A stretch of DNA of 64,000 bases, from contig OX326959.1 of NCBI GenBank assembly GCA_946800325.1, positions 43,461,566-43,525,565 of the forward strand, in the 5' to 3' direction. Position 1 is the first letter of the stretch. The number at the start of each line of letters is the position of its first letter. Source of the DNA: Luzula sylvatica (lineage: Eukaryota > Streptophyta > Magnoliopsida > Poales > Juncaceae). The position numbers were made by a program, and so were the translations under genes. Shown here piece after piece: positions 1 to 11,596 of this stretch. The notes under the pieces are model-generated. The model worked only from the letters and a program-made list of their open reading frames with translations. It had not been told where the DNA came from and searched no databases.

Positions 1-881
1 GAAGGATTTGGGATTGTTGATTGAGAACACGAGCGTAGAGCAACTTGGAATTGCGAGGAAAATAACGATTTCGAGCTCTTCGACAACTTTGATTGCTGAT
101 GCGGTGAGCAAGGACGAAATTCAGGCTCGTATTTCCCAACTCAAGAAAGAACTCAACGACACGGACTCGGTTTACGACTCCCAGAAACTCGCCGAAAGAA
201 TCGCCAAACTTGCAGGCAAGAAACCCTAAAAAACCATAAACTCCAATATTATTATTTTTCTTTTTGCTAATTTTTTTGTTGATTAATTAGGGGGAGTTGC
301 GGTGATTAAAGTCGGTGCGGCGACAGAGACGGAATTGGAAGACAGGAAGTTGCGTATAGAGGATGCAAAGAACGCCACTTTCGCAGCCATCGAAGAAGGT
401 ATTGTGCCAGGTGGCGGCTCAGCATACGTCCACCTGTCCACTTGCGTTCCCGCCATCAAAGCAACCATTGAGGATCCTGATGAACGCCTCGGCGCTGACA
501 TCATCCAAAAGGTACTTGCTCATATATATTTATTATCATCTTAATCGAGATATTTTGACCGTGTTTTTATTTTATTTTTTAATTTAGGCTTTGGTGGCGC
601 CAGCATCGTTGATAGCGCACAACGCGGGAGTGGAAGGAGAAGTGGTAGTGGAGAAAATATTGGACCGAGAATGGGAGATCGGATACAACGCGATGACAGA
701 CAAGTACGAGAATTTGGTCGAGTCGGGAGTGATCGATCCGGCGAAAGTGACTCGATGCGCGCTGCAAAACGCGTCTTCGGTCGCGGGCATGGTTCTGACG
801 ACTCAAGCCATTGTTGTCGAGAAGGTCAGGAGGAAGGCTCCCGTGGCTGCCGAGGCTGCTGAAGGGTCTTTCTCTGTTTAA
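1..881 (+). CDS. CPN60A: Chaperonin-60 subunit alpha, chloroplastic (3' part, three exons)
   Basis: C-terminal part of the plastid GroEL-type chaperonin (RuBisCO-binding protein alpha), which folds stromal proteins in a double-ring complex with beta subunits. The window opens inside an exon. Exons are 1-215, 291-511 and 588-881, and the joined frame is open from residues [10 protein letters not shown] to a TAA at 879-881. Visible family landmarks are [20 protein letters not shown] with the VPGGG loop that follows it, and a C-terminal [20 protein letters not shown]. The end is [11 protein letters not shown] rather than a GGM-rich tail, as in plastid alpha subunits. The first intron (216-290) has a GC donor (CAG|GCAAG) and an AG acceptor; the GG-GV junction residues only join correctly this way. 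The second intron (512-587) is GT-AG. The gene converges on the minus-strand dehydratase gene. The N-terminal two thirds, including the transit peptide, lie outside the window. Confidence 0.95.
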
Positions 882-1013
882 GTGGGGCGGGGAATTGAAT
901 TGGTCGGTGTTATTTTGGGGATTTATTTAGGGTTTTAGAGCGGAGAACAGTTTTGTGAAGTGGCGATTGTGGTTTGAGTTAAAGACTTGTTTTGTTTAGC
1001 GATAGTGCGGCGA

Positions 1014-1019
1014 AATAAA
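1014..1019 (+). terminator. Polyadenylation signal of the CPN60A gene
   Basis: An AATAAA hexamer lies 133 bases after the chaperonin stop codon, in a T-rich stretch typical of plant 3' UTRs. The rest of 882-1274 between the two convergent genes shows no coding signal. A minus-strand AATAAA at 1185-1190 could serve the dehydratase gene. Confidence 0.5.
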
Positions 1020-1274
1020 TTGCGTGTTTTCTTAAGTTAAGAGTGTTTATTATTGTTTCGAGCACACAAATACAATTATGAATTTTATGTTTCCTCTAGA
1101 CAGAAAAATAAATAATGGATTTATAGAAAACTGTTCTGGGAAACAAACCCTAAAAATAGGCATGCAATAAGAAAATGAAAACAATTTATTAAACATATAT
1201 GGTACTTGAGAAACCAAATATTCAATTGTCGAAAATTTTCATGAACTCCTTCATTCACATCTCGGCAAATATAT

Positions 1275-2104
1275 TTACTCGAGTGATAGTGTTGGCAAGA
1301 TCGTCATGGCCTCTCCATCAACCACGAGGATATCATTGTTTGCGAAACATTTTGTTGTGAATTTCACCCTGCCAAAAATAGGAGAAAAAGGTTATTAATA
1401 CAATACACTAACTAGTGAAAAAGTTTGGTTCAAGCAATTTGTTCGTTCGGATTTCAGTTCAATTGCAAAATTGAGGCGAAAATGCTATATAACTGGTACT
1501 GAAATATTTGATTTGAAGTACTAAAATAAAGGAGTGATTTTATCATTACATATAATTTTTCTTGATCTCTTTGATGTGAATTGCTTCAAGTCGAGCAGAA
1601 ATTTCATCTTCAATATAAACTGGCAGCTTGAATTTTAGATTCTGCGAAGCATATATTGCTCCGGGCTGTATAAAATCAATAAAATTCGATGTTAATGATC
1701 ACTACATTATTAGAATCTCTTAGTATTGGTTTTGGGTAATATGCACGACACATGTTCGACAAAATGCCACTAAGAGAGGTACATACAAAATTGGAAGCTA
1801 TGATAGAAGGGAACAACGAAGCAACAAGCATGCCATGAACGACCCTCCCTCTCTCAAACCCAGCAACCCTTTTCGCGAATTCATCCTCTAAATGAACAGG
1901 GTTGTAGTCTCCAGTGACCTCCGAGTATTGAGCAAGGTCTCCTTCCGTGAATTTTCTTGCGCCCCTCAAGACATGGCCGACTGCAAGGAGGTCGGAGGAG
2001 ATGGAAACCGGCCCAACTGGCGGCCGGGAAGAGGAGGAGGAGAAGTGGCGAGATAGGGAGACGGCCCGAGTTAACCTGTTTGTTAGTCGCATTGTAATGG
2101 ACAA
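1275..2104 (-). CDS. Mitochondrial MaoC-like hot-dog 3-hydroxyacyl-thioester dehydratase
   Basis: Likely the mitochondrial 3-hydroxyacyl-ACP dehydratase (HTD type) of type II fatty-acid synthesis. Three exons are supported: 2104-1787 (106 codons), 1665-1550 and 1368-1275, all with GT-AG introns, giving a 175-residue protein. Residues 1-30 are rich in Arg and Ser without acidic residues, as in a mitochondrial presequence. The hydratase-2 motif is clear: EVTGDYNPVH with Asp66 and His71 as expected catalytic residues, followed by GRVVHGMLVASLFPSI. Exon 2 continues with PGAIYASQNLKFKLPVYIED and exon 3 ends TILPTLSLE. An in-frame Met at residue 5 is an alternative start. The ATG is only 132 bases from the stop codon of the upstream PHT1 gene on the same strand, so its promoter is very compact or overlaps that 3' UTR. 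The function comes from family similarity; length and motifs fit well. Confidence 0.88.
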
Positions 2105-2236
2105 AATAATAATTTATGCAGTGTGGAGAGTTTCTCTGTTTAACTAATTATTTCAAAATCAAAATTACATTACACAAATACAATTTAAAATTAAACCATA
2201 TACACACACAATAAGACAATAAAATAGATATCAATT

Positions 2237-3897
2237 TCATATTGAGTAATCATCCATCTCTTCCTCATTCTCCCTTGATACTTCCTCCAAGGATTTACCC
2301 TTGGCTTCCGGCACAAAAAGCGTCATAATAAGGCCCAAGAAGTTTGAAATTGCGAGCAAAAATAGCGAGTTCCTCGTTCCAATTCCTGCTGAGTAACCCT
2401 TATCCCTATCCGCTGCATTTTTCCCTTGCGACGCGTAGAGAAATCCGAATGAGCCAACAATTGCGCCTGCTTTCCCAGCTGCGGCGGATATACCATGACA
2501 AGTCGACCGAAGTCTTGCAGGGAAAATCTCGGCCGGTACGATGAAGGTGGTTGCGTTGGGACCGAAATTGGCAAAGAAGAAAGTGAATCCGTACATCACA
2601 ACGAAACCTATGTGATTTTCACTTTGGCTCCAATATTCGTACGGGAAGGCTATACCGAGCATGAATACGGTCATCATGAAGAAACCCATCAACTGCGCAA
2701 CCCCCAAAAAATATATTAGCATAACAATAATAATAATAATTTAGAAAAAGTAATTAACTGATAATTAAATATATGGACCTGAATCCAGAATCGTCCAACC
2801 ACATCAATAAAAGCGACGGTAAACCAATATCCCGGCACGGTACCACAAAGTGCAATGAGAGTTTGCGCACGTGCGATCTTATACACTTCCCCTATTGCAT
2901 TCATCGTGGAAGCCTTGGGGAGCCATCCGACCTGACTGAAGATGTCCTTCTGAAACAGATTTTGACTGTAGAAGGCAATGTCTAGGAAGAACCATGTCGT
3001 GGTTGTTGCTAGGAGGTGGAGTCCATGTCGATTCAAAAATTGTCGCGAAAATAATCCCCACTCGTTGCCGAAATAAATTGGAATATCATCATCTTCTAGC
3101 GCGGTGGCATTCGTGTCCAACACGACCGACATGTCAGCTGCTGCACGTTTGGCATTTTTTGCCACAAGTGCCGTGTATCGAGCAGTTTCGGGCATCTGCA
3201 TCCGCCAGTAGAATGTTAGAAGAGCAGGCAATGCACCGAACGCGACTGTAATGCGCCACACTAAGTCGGCTTGTTTTGGAGTAGATCCGGCAGGGTCCAC
3301 CGCATATGATGGCGAAGGGTAGCTCTTGTCAAAGATAGCAGATATAATAATAGCAAATATACCTCCGAAGAGGATACCGAAACCTTGCATGGCGAAAACC
3401 GCGGCAATGAAAGCCCCGCGAGTTTTTTTGTTGGCATATTCAGACATGATTACAGCAGAAAGGGGGTAATCACCGCCAACGCCAAACCCTAACCAAAATC
3501 GAAAGAAACAAAGTGTAGACATAACGGCCTTAGGAGTAGTCCCGAAAGACATCCCCGAGCCAATAGAGCACACAACCATAAGGATAAGTGTGAAACCGTA
3601 CACTTTTTTTCTTCCGAGCCTGTCTCCTAGCCATCCAAAAAATAGCTGACCAAGTAGGGTACCGCAGAAAGCGACACCATTCACTACTGCAGCTACGTTT
3701 GGTGGGAGGCTGCCCGGATTAGGCGACGAGATGTCCGTGTAATAGATGCGACCGAGGAGTTTCGTGATGAGCGAGATGCAGAAGAGGTCGTATGCATCGG
3801 TAAAGAAGCCCATACCGGCGATAACAATCGCCGTGAAGTGATACCATTGAGTTTTTGCCGTGTCGAGCGCTTTTAACACTTTGAATTGCTCTTTCAT
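2237..3897 (-). CDS. PHT1: High-affinity inorganic phosphate transporter, PHT1 family (copy a)
   Basis: Proton-coupled phosphate importer of the plasma membrane (major facilitator superfamily, PHT1). Two exons, 3897-2779 (373 codons) and 2692-2237, are separated by an 86-base GT-AG intron, giving 524 residues, a normal PHT1 length. It shows the conserved N-terminal [18 protein letters not shown], the MFS loop [14 protein letters not shown] (residues 88-101), the PHT1 signature [13 protein letters not shown] (from residue 141), and the C-terminal pair [20 protein letters not shown] and [20 protein letters not shown]. It ends in the acidic tail [13 protein letters not shown]. The large cytosolic loop lies around residues 240-300. 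The frame has no stops, so the gene looks functional. It is in opposite orientation to the second PHT1 gene at 39.0 kb and has a different intron pattern. I cannot assign a PHT1 subtype number. Confidence 0.95.
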
Positions 3898-3997
3898 GAT
3901 TGATGTTGGTTCTTAATTCCTTCTTTAGATTGAAGGAAAAATAAATAAATGAGGACTTCAGAAGAAGTTGGTTATTGCCTCTGATCTTGATCTAGAA

Positions 3998-4005
3998 TTT
4001 ATATA
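3998..4005 (-). promoter_or_regulatory. Probable TATA box of PHT1 copy a
   Basis: TATATAAA on the minus strand, about 100 bases upstream of the ATG, in the right place for a plant core promoter. I looked by eye upstream for the PHR1-binding site GNATATNC and found no clear match. Confidence 0.5.
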
Positions 4006-5409
4006 GAGGAGGATATAACCTGTTGACACAATGCAATAATTATCTTATTATCTTAATAAATTAATATCACAATGTGCAATGATCAACTATGTTTTTTCAA
4101 ACTTCAAAGAGAAAAAATAATAATAATCATGGCACTGCCTAAGATTTTTTTAAATAGTCTATGAACCAAATCATTTCCATTAATTGGCTAAAAAAGATTC
4201 CAAATGTTGACATTTGAAAATATCACTATTCTATAGAAAACAGATCGAAATTCTGATTCTGTTAGACGTGCGGGCCTATTGCACAAAACATGGATAAAAA
4301 ATGAAAATCTATGTTTGTTTTCGTGGTTTAAGTTTTAAATATTGCGCAATTCAATTTGGTGCGCGTCGAATTGACAAGGAAAAATGTACAAACTCCTAGT
4401 TTTTCATTCTCTCAATTCTTGATGTGTTAACATGTGTTAAACAATGTTGAAATATTATCAGAAGTTGGAGCAGGATATGTAAAATAATCGTATGTTGCGG
4501 TGATCAAATTATGCGATTCGAATGAAGTGATCAGAAGTACTAAACGTCTAAACGACTAATGTGTAGAGTTGCTTATAGAATTCATATAGTTACGGTTCCG
4601 AAGCTTTTGGCAGTGCCGGATTGTACCAGCCTAACAATTAACAAACAATACAAAATTAAATAAATAATTAACTTAATAGTGAAATTCAGTATGTATATCT
4701 CTGAGCAAAATTCTCAAAAAACATTTTGTAATGTCTTAACTATTTATTTAAAGGAAAAGTCAAATTGAATTTAAAATAGAAAGAGAAGTTATACCAGGCA
4801 ACTAGGGTTTGAATTGGATCATAACACAGCGTGGTACGGCATTATGCAAACGTGCAATTAAATGATATATTTATCATGATTAAACAAATTATGTTTAAGC
4901 AGGATAGCATAGCATAAATAAAGGAATAAACGGTCTGAAGAAATATTTGAAGGTGTAGAGTAGAAAATGGTTTGCATGTCCGTACAAATACAGCTTTATA
5001 TCCAAAATTAGGCATTTATATATTTGTTCGTAACCATTAATTATGTTAAATTTGTATTAACTAATACAAAAACCCAAATATAACAATTGACTCAATTATC
5101 CAGAGATTTTAAAATGGCAAGTAACATCACTAACTTAGATTATCAAAATCAATACTTTTCTTCAGGAATTTATCAAAGTCCATCCTTATTATGCATAATA
5201 TGAATTTCAAATTTCAAATTCACATCAAATTTAGTGTGGACAAGAATTGCTCAGATGTATTTTGACAATATACAATATACATCAGGGAAGTTTTTAGGTT
5301 TTGAAAGAGAGCCTAGAGCACGAAACGTGTTCTTACGGCTCAGTATTTTATTGATAAGTTTGTCGAACATACACAAACAATTCAAAAGAAGGAATCCTAG
5401 TGAGTCAGA
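4006..5409. other. AT-rich intergenic region, no gene seen
   Basis: Upstream flank of PHT1 copy a. There are no convincing coding stretches, inverted repeats or repeats beyond general AT richness. It may hold distal promoter elements. Confidence 0.5.
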
Positions 5410-5847
5410 ATGACAAACCCGAAACTTACGCCTTTATCTAAATTTAGAATAATATCTTTTATTAATCTCGGCGTTCGACCTATCTTCTTGAAGATCATCA
5501 TATGTGTCGACTCGTTGTGTCCATGTCGTGTGCATGTGCATGTGCATGTGACGTCATCCATTCATTCTTCATTTATGAACCTCGTTGATCCATTCACTCT
5601 ATCTTTCTGCACCGTGTATTCATTCCGACTGCTTCTGAATTGTACCGTCCGAAAATCCGTTGCCAAATCATTCCAGCAAATCCAACTCGATGTTATATGC
5701 AACCAAGAACGAGCAGTTTCGATCTCTTTAAACTACTTGATCCGGTCGTTGTTGTACCGAATTGGAAGGATCTCTGTACTGGAAGAATTTTTTCGGAATT
5801 TCGATGTTTGGGTGTGGATTGGGGATCGGGGGAGGGGTTGATAGCCC

Positions 5848-5849
<2 letters not shown>

Positions 5850-5887
<38 letters not shown>
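5850..5887 (+). repeat. Uninterrupted run of 38 G
   Basis: A pure guanine homopolymer of 38 bases between ccctt and cgatgg, preceded by G-rich sequence (5820-5840). It can form a G-quadruplex. Such a length is unusual in plant nuclear DNA and may reflect polymerase or assembly slippage. The glycine-rich reading frame crossing it is not a gene. 5410-5849 and 5888-6329 show no supported gene. Confidence 0.9.
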
Positions 5888-6329
5888 CGATGGTGTGGTG
5901 GTAGAACTCGGAAAGAAGTCAGGTCCGGGGAAAGTCGGAGTTTTGTTTAAGTCATCATGAAATGACAGAGGATCGACATCATAATCAACTTGTTTCAGAC
6001 CAGTTGAACTACGTGATCAATTGCCCAAGGATAATTGACCAACACAGTAAAGTGATTACACCAAATTTAACGATATCGACGCATCACACAACAAATACAA
6101 CTCAGTAAATTGATGAGGTCAATAACTGATTGCCACTTAAGTAATACAACTCGCTAGGATTCAGTAACAGCTCGGTAAAAAGCTACTTAGGTCTAACCTC
6201 AATGATTCAGTAACAGTTTGGTAATGGTCTTACTCAGTAAAGGAGGGGTAGAGAGGTAAAGCAAATAGTCAGTTTACCACATAATGGTCTGATTCAATAA
6301 AGTCTGACTGGGTAACCACTCTTAACTCT

Positions 6330-6640
6330 CAACGATTTAGTAACAACTCTCAATGATAAAGAGCCTTGAGTAAAGCCAACTCTCAACGATTCAGAGCTTC
6401 AACGATCCCGATCCAGAGCTAGGCCAACTCTCAACTCAACGATTCAGAGCCTCAACTCGAACCTCCACTCTCAGCTCGAGCCTCAATGATTCGGAGCGTC
6501 AACGATTACGAGTAAATCCAACTCTCAAATCAACGATTCATGGCCTCAACTCGAACCTTAACTCTCAACTCGAGCTTCAACGATTCGGAGCCTCGAGTAA
6601 AGTCAAATCTTAACGATTCAGAGCCGCGTGATAGTCTAAA
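6330..6640. repeat. Degenerate minisatellite with CTCAACGATTCAGAGCC core
   Basis: Near-tandem variants of 'ctcaacgattcagagcctcaactcgaacc' recur several times with variable spacing, alternating with 'gagtaaagtcaa' units. Related cagtaa-type words extend back to about 6100. No coding potential is seen. It resembles a decayed tandem repeat or the subterminal repeats of an unidentified element. Confidence 0.6.
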
Positions 6641-7050
6641 CGTCAAGTAACAGATTGGTAAAGGCTGATTCAGTTTTTAGGCTTTCAAGGAGAAAATTTA
6701 ATTTAACAAACATTTCAGCCCGTTTGGTAAAAGCTCATGCCATAGGCTTTTTAGGCCGACGATGGGCTCATAAAACTCTCTTTTTCAGGGAGTAGTATTT
6801 AGTTTTTCTACTTGGTACTTAACTTGGTTTCTTCAGTCTTTTGGAGTTTATTGAACCTTGTACTTGTGTGTGTCTATTCTCTGCTAAAATGACTTTGAAA
6901 TCACCATTCCAAATTTTAAGACTTGAAAGACGTGTCGTACTCGTATAGCATTGTATCCGATATTGATATTTATTAATAAAAAATAAAATATTATATAGAA
7001 TAAACATAAGAAAATTATACTTTGCCACGGTATTTTCAAAAAAAGATCTT

Positions 7051-7211
7051 CGATGACATCACTTTCTCTAATTAACCCATTTAATTAACATGATAATTAA
7101 CACTCATATGGATTGACAATTTTTAATTAATATTTAAAAATTATTAATTCAATTATTCTGGTTAATTATTATGTTAATTAAGTAAATTAATTAGAAAATA
7201 TGATGTCATCG
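7051..7211. mobile_element. Short hairpin MITE
   Basis: Terminal inverted repeats of about 50 bases: the left arm starts CGATGACATCA and the right arm ends TGATGTCATCG, both running into taattaa-rich arms. Total 161 bp. I could not fix the target duplication because the flanks are low complexity. A similar taattaa-rich stretch at 9640-9780 may be a relative. Confidence 0.55.
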
Positions 7212-7953
7212 AGACTGCCCTCATAAACATATTGTATCTTGATTTTGTTTGTGAAAATTATCGTATCGTCGTATCTGTATATTGATTACGATATTTGTAT
7301 TAGTGCAATAAAACTCAAGTCATAAACCTTTCAATTATTAATAGTTTGAAATCATATATTTGACTCTTGTTTTAAAAATCGGACCGGACCGGCCAATTCA
7401 CCCGAAAAAAGGGACCCGATTAAAAAACCAAATTAGGTTCAACACTGGACTGGATATGCAAAGAACCGGCCAAATCGACTTGAACCGGTCGGTTTATTAA
7501 ATAAAACCGGACCGTCCGATTATTCCTCAAAAATCTTTAGATTTCTCTTTCGTGAATTGCGATTTGCCTGATTTTCCTTGATTTCTCTCATGTTTCCAAG
7601 ATCTGTTTTCACCATTTCAACTCTCTCACGATTTGGATCTTTCACTGTTATTAATTTCTCTCTCGCGTTTCATTTCACAAGTTTCACGACCGTTTTTTGG
7701 TTTCTCAGATTCTTCTGCTGTTTTTTCACAATTTCATGTAATTTCTTTGATTTTTTCTATGTTTTTCCTGTTGTTCATAACGATACCAGTCAGTTTTACT
7801 TGGTTTCTGCAAGTATTTCACGAATTCACAAATTATAGTTTATTCTATTTCACTATTTACAATTTTTTAATCAACCACGAATTGTACTGGTGTAAATTGC
7901 TCAGTCAAAGTATCACTTATACCCCTACAAAATCTCAAAACATCACCTATACC

Positions 7954-8227
7954 TAGGGGTGTCAACGGTTAGGATAGTGGTCATACCATATCCATATCTA
8001 TATTATTTTTTGAATACAGATCCCGATACGGAATTATCCAGTTCCGGATATGGTTCGAATAGTAAACGGATACGAATACAGTTCGGATATTTTTCGGATA
8101 TTAAAACGGATATTAAATTACGATAATATAACTTATTTTTTAACTATAAATATATAATTTGTGACATGGAGTATATATGATTATATTTAAACGTGATTTT
8201 ATGATTGTGATTTTAAATCACTCACAA

Positions 8228-8306
<79 letters not shown>

Positions 8307-8557
8307 TAATAATTTTTCAACTAATATCAAATAAAATACATAAATATATAATATAGGATACTCGAATCTGTTTCCGAGTATCCGGATCCGGAACAGGGAT
8401 CCGGTCCAGGCACTGAAACTGAATATCGGATCCGGTTCCGGATCCAAAATTTATTAATCACACCATTGACATCCCCACATCGGGTCCGGATATTTTTTCG
8501 AATCATGATATTTCTTCGGATGCCGTTCGGACAATATCCACACCATTGCCATCACTA
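7954..8557. mobile_element. hAT-type MITE, nested
   Basis: Starts TAGGGGTGTCAACGG and ends CCATTGCCATCACTA. The subterminal regions are full of cggatacg and ggatccgg words typical of this plant MITE type. Flanking octamers cctatacc and cttgtacc match at 6 of 8 positions, fitting a decayed 8-bp target duplication. A long TA microsatellite lies at 8228-8303. The element splits the degenerate tandem repeat that resumes after it. Confidence 0.65.
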
Positions 8558-8565
8558 CTTGTACC

Positions 8566-8712
8566 CTGTAAAATATCAATTATATCCTTGTAATTTATAA
8601 ACATCATTTATACCCTCATAAAATATAATTATACCCCTGAAAAATATAATGTATACCCCTCTAATTATCATTTATACTCCTGTAAAATATCATTTATATC
8701 ATGTAAAAGAAT
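8566..8712. repeat. Degenerate tandem repeat, unit near TACCCCTGTAAAATATCATT
   Basis: About five or six imperfect units of roughly 25 bases (taccc-ctgtaaaatatcattta variants). One or two more units lie at 7908-7953 on the other side of the nested MITE, showing the array predates that insertion. Confidence 0.6.
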
Positions 8713-8988
8713 TTGGAATTTGTTACTTCATCATTTCTATCCTAATGCATATTTTTATTTTTAATTAAATTATATTTTAGGGTTTTTATCAGGGGGTGTT
8801 ACTTTTATCATTTATATTTTTGAGAAAAATCTGTAGGGCCTTGTATTTGTTATTTGCAATCATTCATAAATTTCATTAATTTTACTTACAAACCAGCGGT
8901 TGAACCGGTTGATCTACCGATCCGACCAATCAATCGGCGATCCGAGACTTAACCGGATCGATGTTCGGTCCGATTTTTAAAACATTGT

Positions 8989-10692
8989 GTTTTGACACAT
9001 TTCCATCATAGAAATTTAAAAAAAAGAAGATATTGTTTAAGGAAGAACTTTTTAAGAACTGGCAAAATAAATAAATAAAAAATAATAAAACCTCGCCGTA
9101 TGAAAACCCGTTTGAGCTTATCCAATTTCATTGAAACGTTTATTAATATTTGATTTATACGAGCGAATATTTTTAAAATAACTTGAATCCGACTCGAAGT
9201 CTGACTAACCCGGTATTCGATCCTAAACTAGTTCATTTTCGATTATGAGTCGAAATCAGCAAATATCCGAAATTTCGAATTGTATCAGACATGAAATCGA
9301 ACCAAAACCGAAATTAAGCCACAAACCTGTCTCTACTGGTTTTAGGAAAGGACTAGATGTCTAAAATATGTCACTTTCGTCGTTTAGGACCTTTATAAGA
9401 ACTAAATGTCTAAAATCTTCTGAAAATGAAAGAGAGTTGACTCATAACCAATCAACATAAATTGAGAAATTACCTAATCCTTTGAATTTGATAGAATTGA
9501 TTGTATTATTCCCCACACTAGGATCCCCTTTCTGGACTTCTCTAAAACAAGTTAAAAAAGTGTTCCACCAAGGGACCACACAAACCCTAGTTTTTCTTGA
9601 GATGGATTGTGATACCTCAACAATCAAAATGTAGAGATTTTATAATAGAAAAATTATATTCCTATTTCCTAATTAATATACTTAATTAACATAATAATTA
9701 ACTACGAACACCGAATCAACAATTAAATAATATTAATTAAAAATTATCAATTCGGATGAGTATTAATTAGAAAATTTTAATTCGAAAGAAATCTTGTGGG
9801 AGGGGGACATATGGTCAACTCCGACCTCCACTAAGATCCGTCACTGATTTTCATCATGCATATCTCAAGAATTAGCTTGTGCTAGCTCATTTTGCTCAAA
9901 TGTGGCAGTACTTACGTTTTGTGAAACACTAAATGAAAAATTTCTACATTTAATTTTGTAAAATGTACTAGCTAGATATTATCTAGACAAGTAAATAGAG
10001 AGACAAAAGAAAGTAAATCAAGTTGTAAAGACTCGCACTAAGGATCCAACTTCATGCCTAAAGCCTACTTCTTAAAAATTTGGACCCCTTTCTTCAGCGT
10101 GGTCTCAATCGTCTCATAACTTTTTGGAATGAGAAGAAAGAACAATACACGTTTATACAAGCAAAATATATATTGGCTTTGACTAAATAAATATAGGTGA
10201 TGGATATATATAGCTGACAATTTATGCATTTCTCGGCGCCGTGATTCTTTAGTGATGCAGATACAGCTTAAATTATGGTCATATTGCCTCAAGTTCAATG
10301 ATATTTTCATAAAAAAATAGTACACGAGTTCATGTTCATTTAAACAACTGTGCATTTAGGAACAATCAAAGTATCTTGTATAAAATATTTATTATTGAAA
10401 AATAGTATATTTAAAAAAAAATTATATTCTATGCAAAAAAGAATACATAAGATACAGTAAGAGTATATGTCGATATTAATGACTCAATAACTCATATAGT
10501 TGAGTGTTTGATACAAAATATCATTTGTTGTGATTGATTGTAAATTCAAGTCTCGTTGATATCATATAAAAAAGAAAAACTAATAATGATCACGACTCCG
10601 GAGTCAGGATTCTTCTAAAAATAGATTATATATCGGTACAAAACACTGGGTGTAAAAACATATTTAAATTGTTATATGAACGTACAAAACAA
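8989..10692. other. AT-rich intergenic region, no gene seen
   Basis: Only short reading frames without recognisable similarity. Contains a possible tRNA-type SINE remnant (10494-10575) and a taattaa-rich stretch at 9640-9780. Nothing else can be supported. Confidence 0.5.
10494..10575 (+). repeat. Possible SINE-like remnant (copy 1)
   Basis: The sequence 'gttgagtgtttgatacaaaatatcatttgttgtgattg' followed by 'aaattcaagtct' matches the better copy at 58058-58137, which has a GGTTCGAGTCC B-box-like motif. This copy's B box is degraded. Confidence 0.3.
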
Positions 10693-10701
10693 TATATTAT
10701 A

Positions 10702-11596
10702 GGGAAATTTACAAATAACCCCCTATCTTTTCTTGAATTTACAAAAAAATCCCTAACTTTTGAGAAACTCCAAAAAATCCCCTACATATAAAGTTTTCTT
10801 TTCAATTATCCCCCCTAAAGGTGTATTTCATGGTATTGCAATTTTTTTGGACCAAAATACCCCTCTTTTTTCATCTTTAAATTTAATAAACATATTTTTG
10901 TATTATTATATTAATTTAAAATCACTATAAATATTTTTTAACATGTACTAATCTTAAAAGACTATATGTCATATACATAATTTTAATTTTTTATTTATTA
11001 TATATTTTATCATTGAAAACTAAAATTAAATAAAAATATGATATACAAAATATTCCTGTTAATATCTTAACAAATTAATATTATTCTAGTATTTAATTTT
11101 AATGTTAAATAGTTATTAAATAGTATTTCTGACCAAATTAGCAATGCATAAGTGAACCTCAAAACTAACATTAAAATAATATTGTCTTTAGTTCTAATTT
11201 CAACAATTAATTTTATTTCAGCAGTTAGTTTTGTAGTAATTATTTTTATTTACTATTAGCAAATTAGTTGATGAAATCAATAGTTGTTAATAAAAATAAT
11301 TACTAAAAAACTAGCTACTAAAATAAAAATAGTTACTACAAATAGTTGTTGAAATTGAAATTAGTTGCGGAAAAATTCATTCATTCGTTATTAAAATTAA
11401 TATAATAATACAAAAATTTTAAAGATGAAAAATAGAAGGGTATTTTCGTCCAAAAAAATTGCAATACCATGAAATACCTCTTTAGGGAGGTAATTGAAAA
11501 GAAAACTTTGTATATAGGTTTTTTTTTTAAGTTTCTTAAAAGTTAGGGTTTTTTTGTAAATTCAAGAAAAGATAGGGGGTTATTTGTAAATTTCTC
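10702..11596. mobile_element. Mutator-like foldback MITE with 9-bp target duplication
   Basis: An 895-bp element with very long terminal inverted repeats. It starts GGGAAATTTACAAATAACCC and ends with the matching inverse. The arms stay paired through ccctatcttttcttgaatttac, the attgcaataccatgaaatac region and gatgaaaaataga. Perfect 9-base direct repeats TATATTATA flank it (10693-10701 and 11597-11605), as expected for Mutator-like elements. The central part is AT-rich and noncoding. Relatives lie at 20460-20571 (one end only) and, more distantly, 36950-37703. Confidence 0.85.

Larger units (their letters stand above)
7365..8988. mobile_element. hAT-like non-autonomous element with GTTTTAAAAATCGGACCG ends
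   Basis: The two ends are inverted copies: GTTTTAAAAATCGGACCG at about 7370 and its reverse complement at about 8966-8983. Each is followed by words rich in aaccggtt and cggacc. Possible 8-base flanks (atatttga and tgttttga) match at 5 of 8 positions. No transposase is present. A second element (7954-8557) is nested inside. Confidence 0.55.

Noticed and set aside
3898..4900. PHR1-binding site (GNATATNC) upstream of PHT1a
   Set aside because: ATAT-containing words were checked by eye (for example ggatataacc and gtatatctc) and none fits all fixed positions.
5410..5960. Overlapping open frames of 143, 106 and 62 codons around the poly-G tract
   Set aside because: The poly-Gly stretch is homopolymer coding; no homology, no splice or promoter support.
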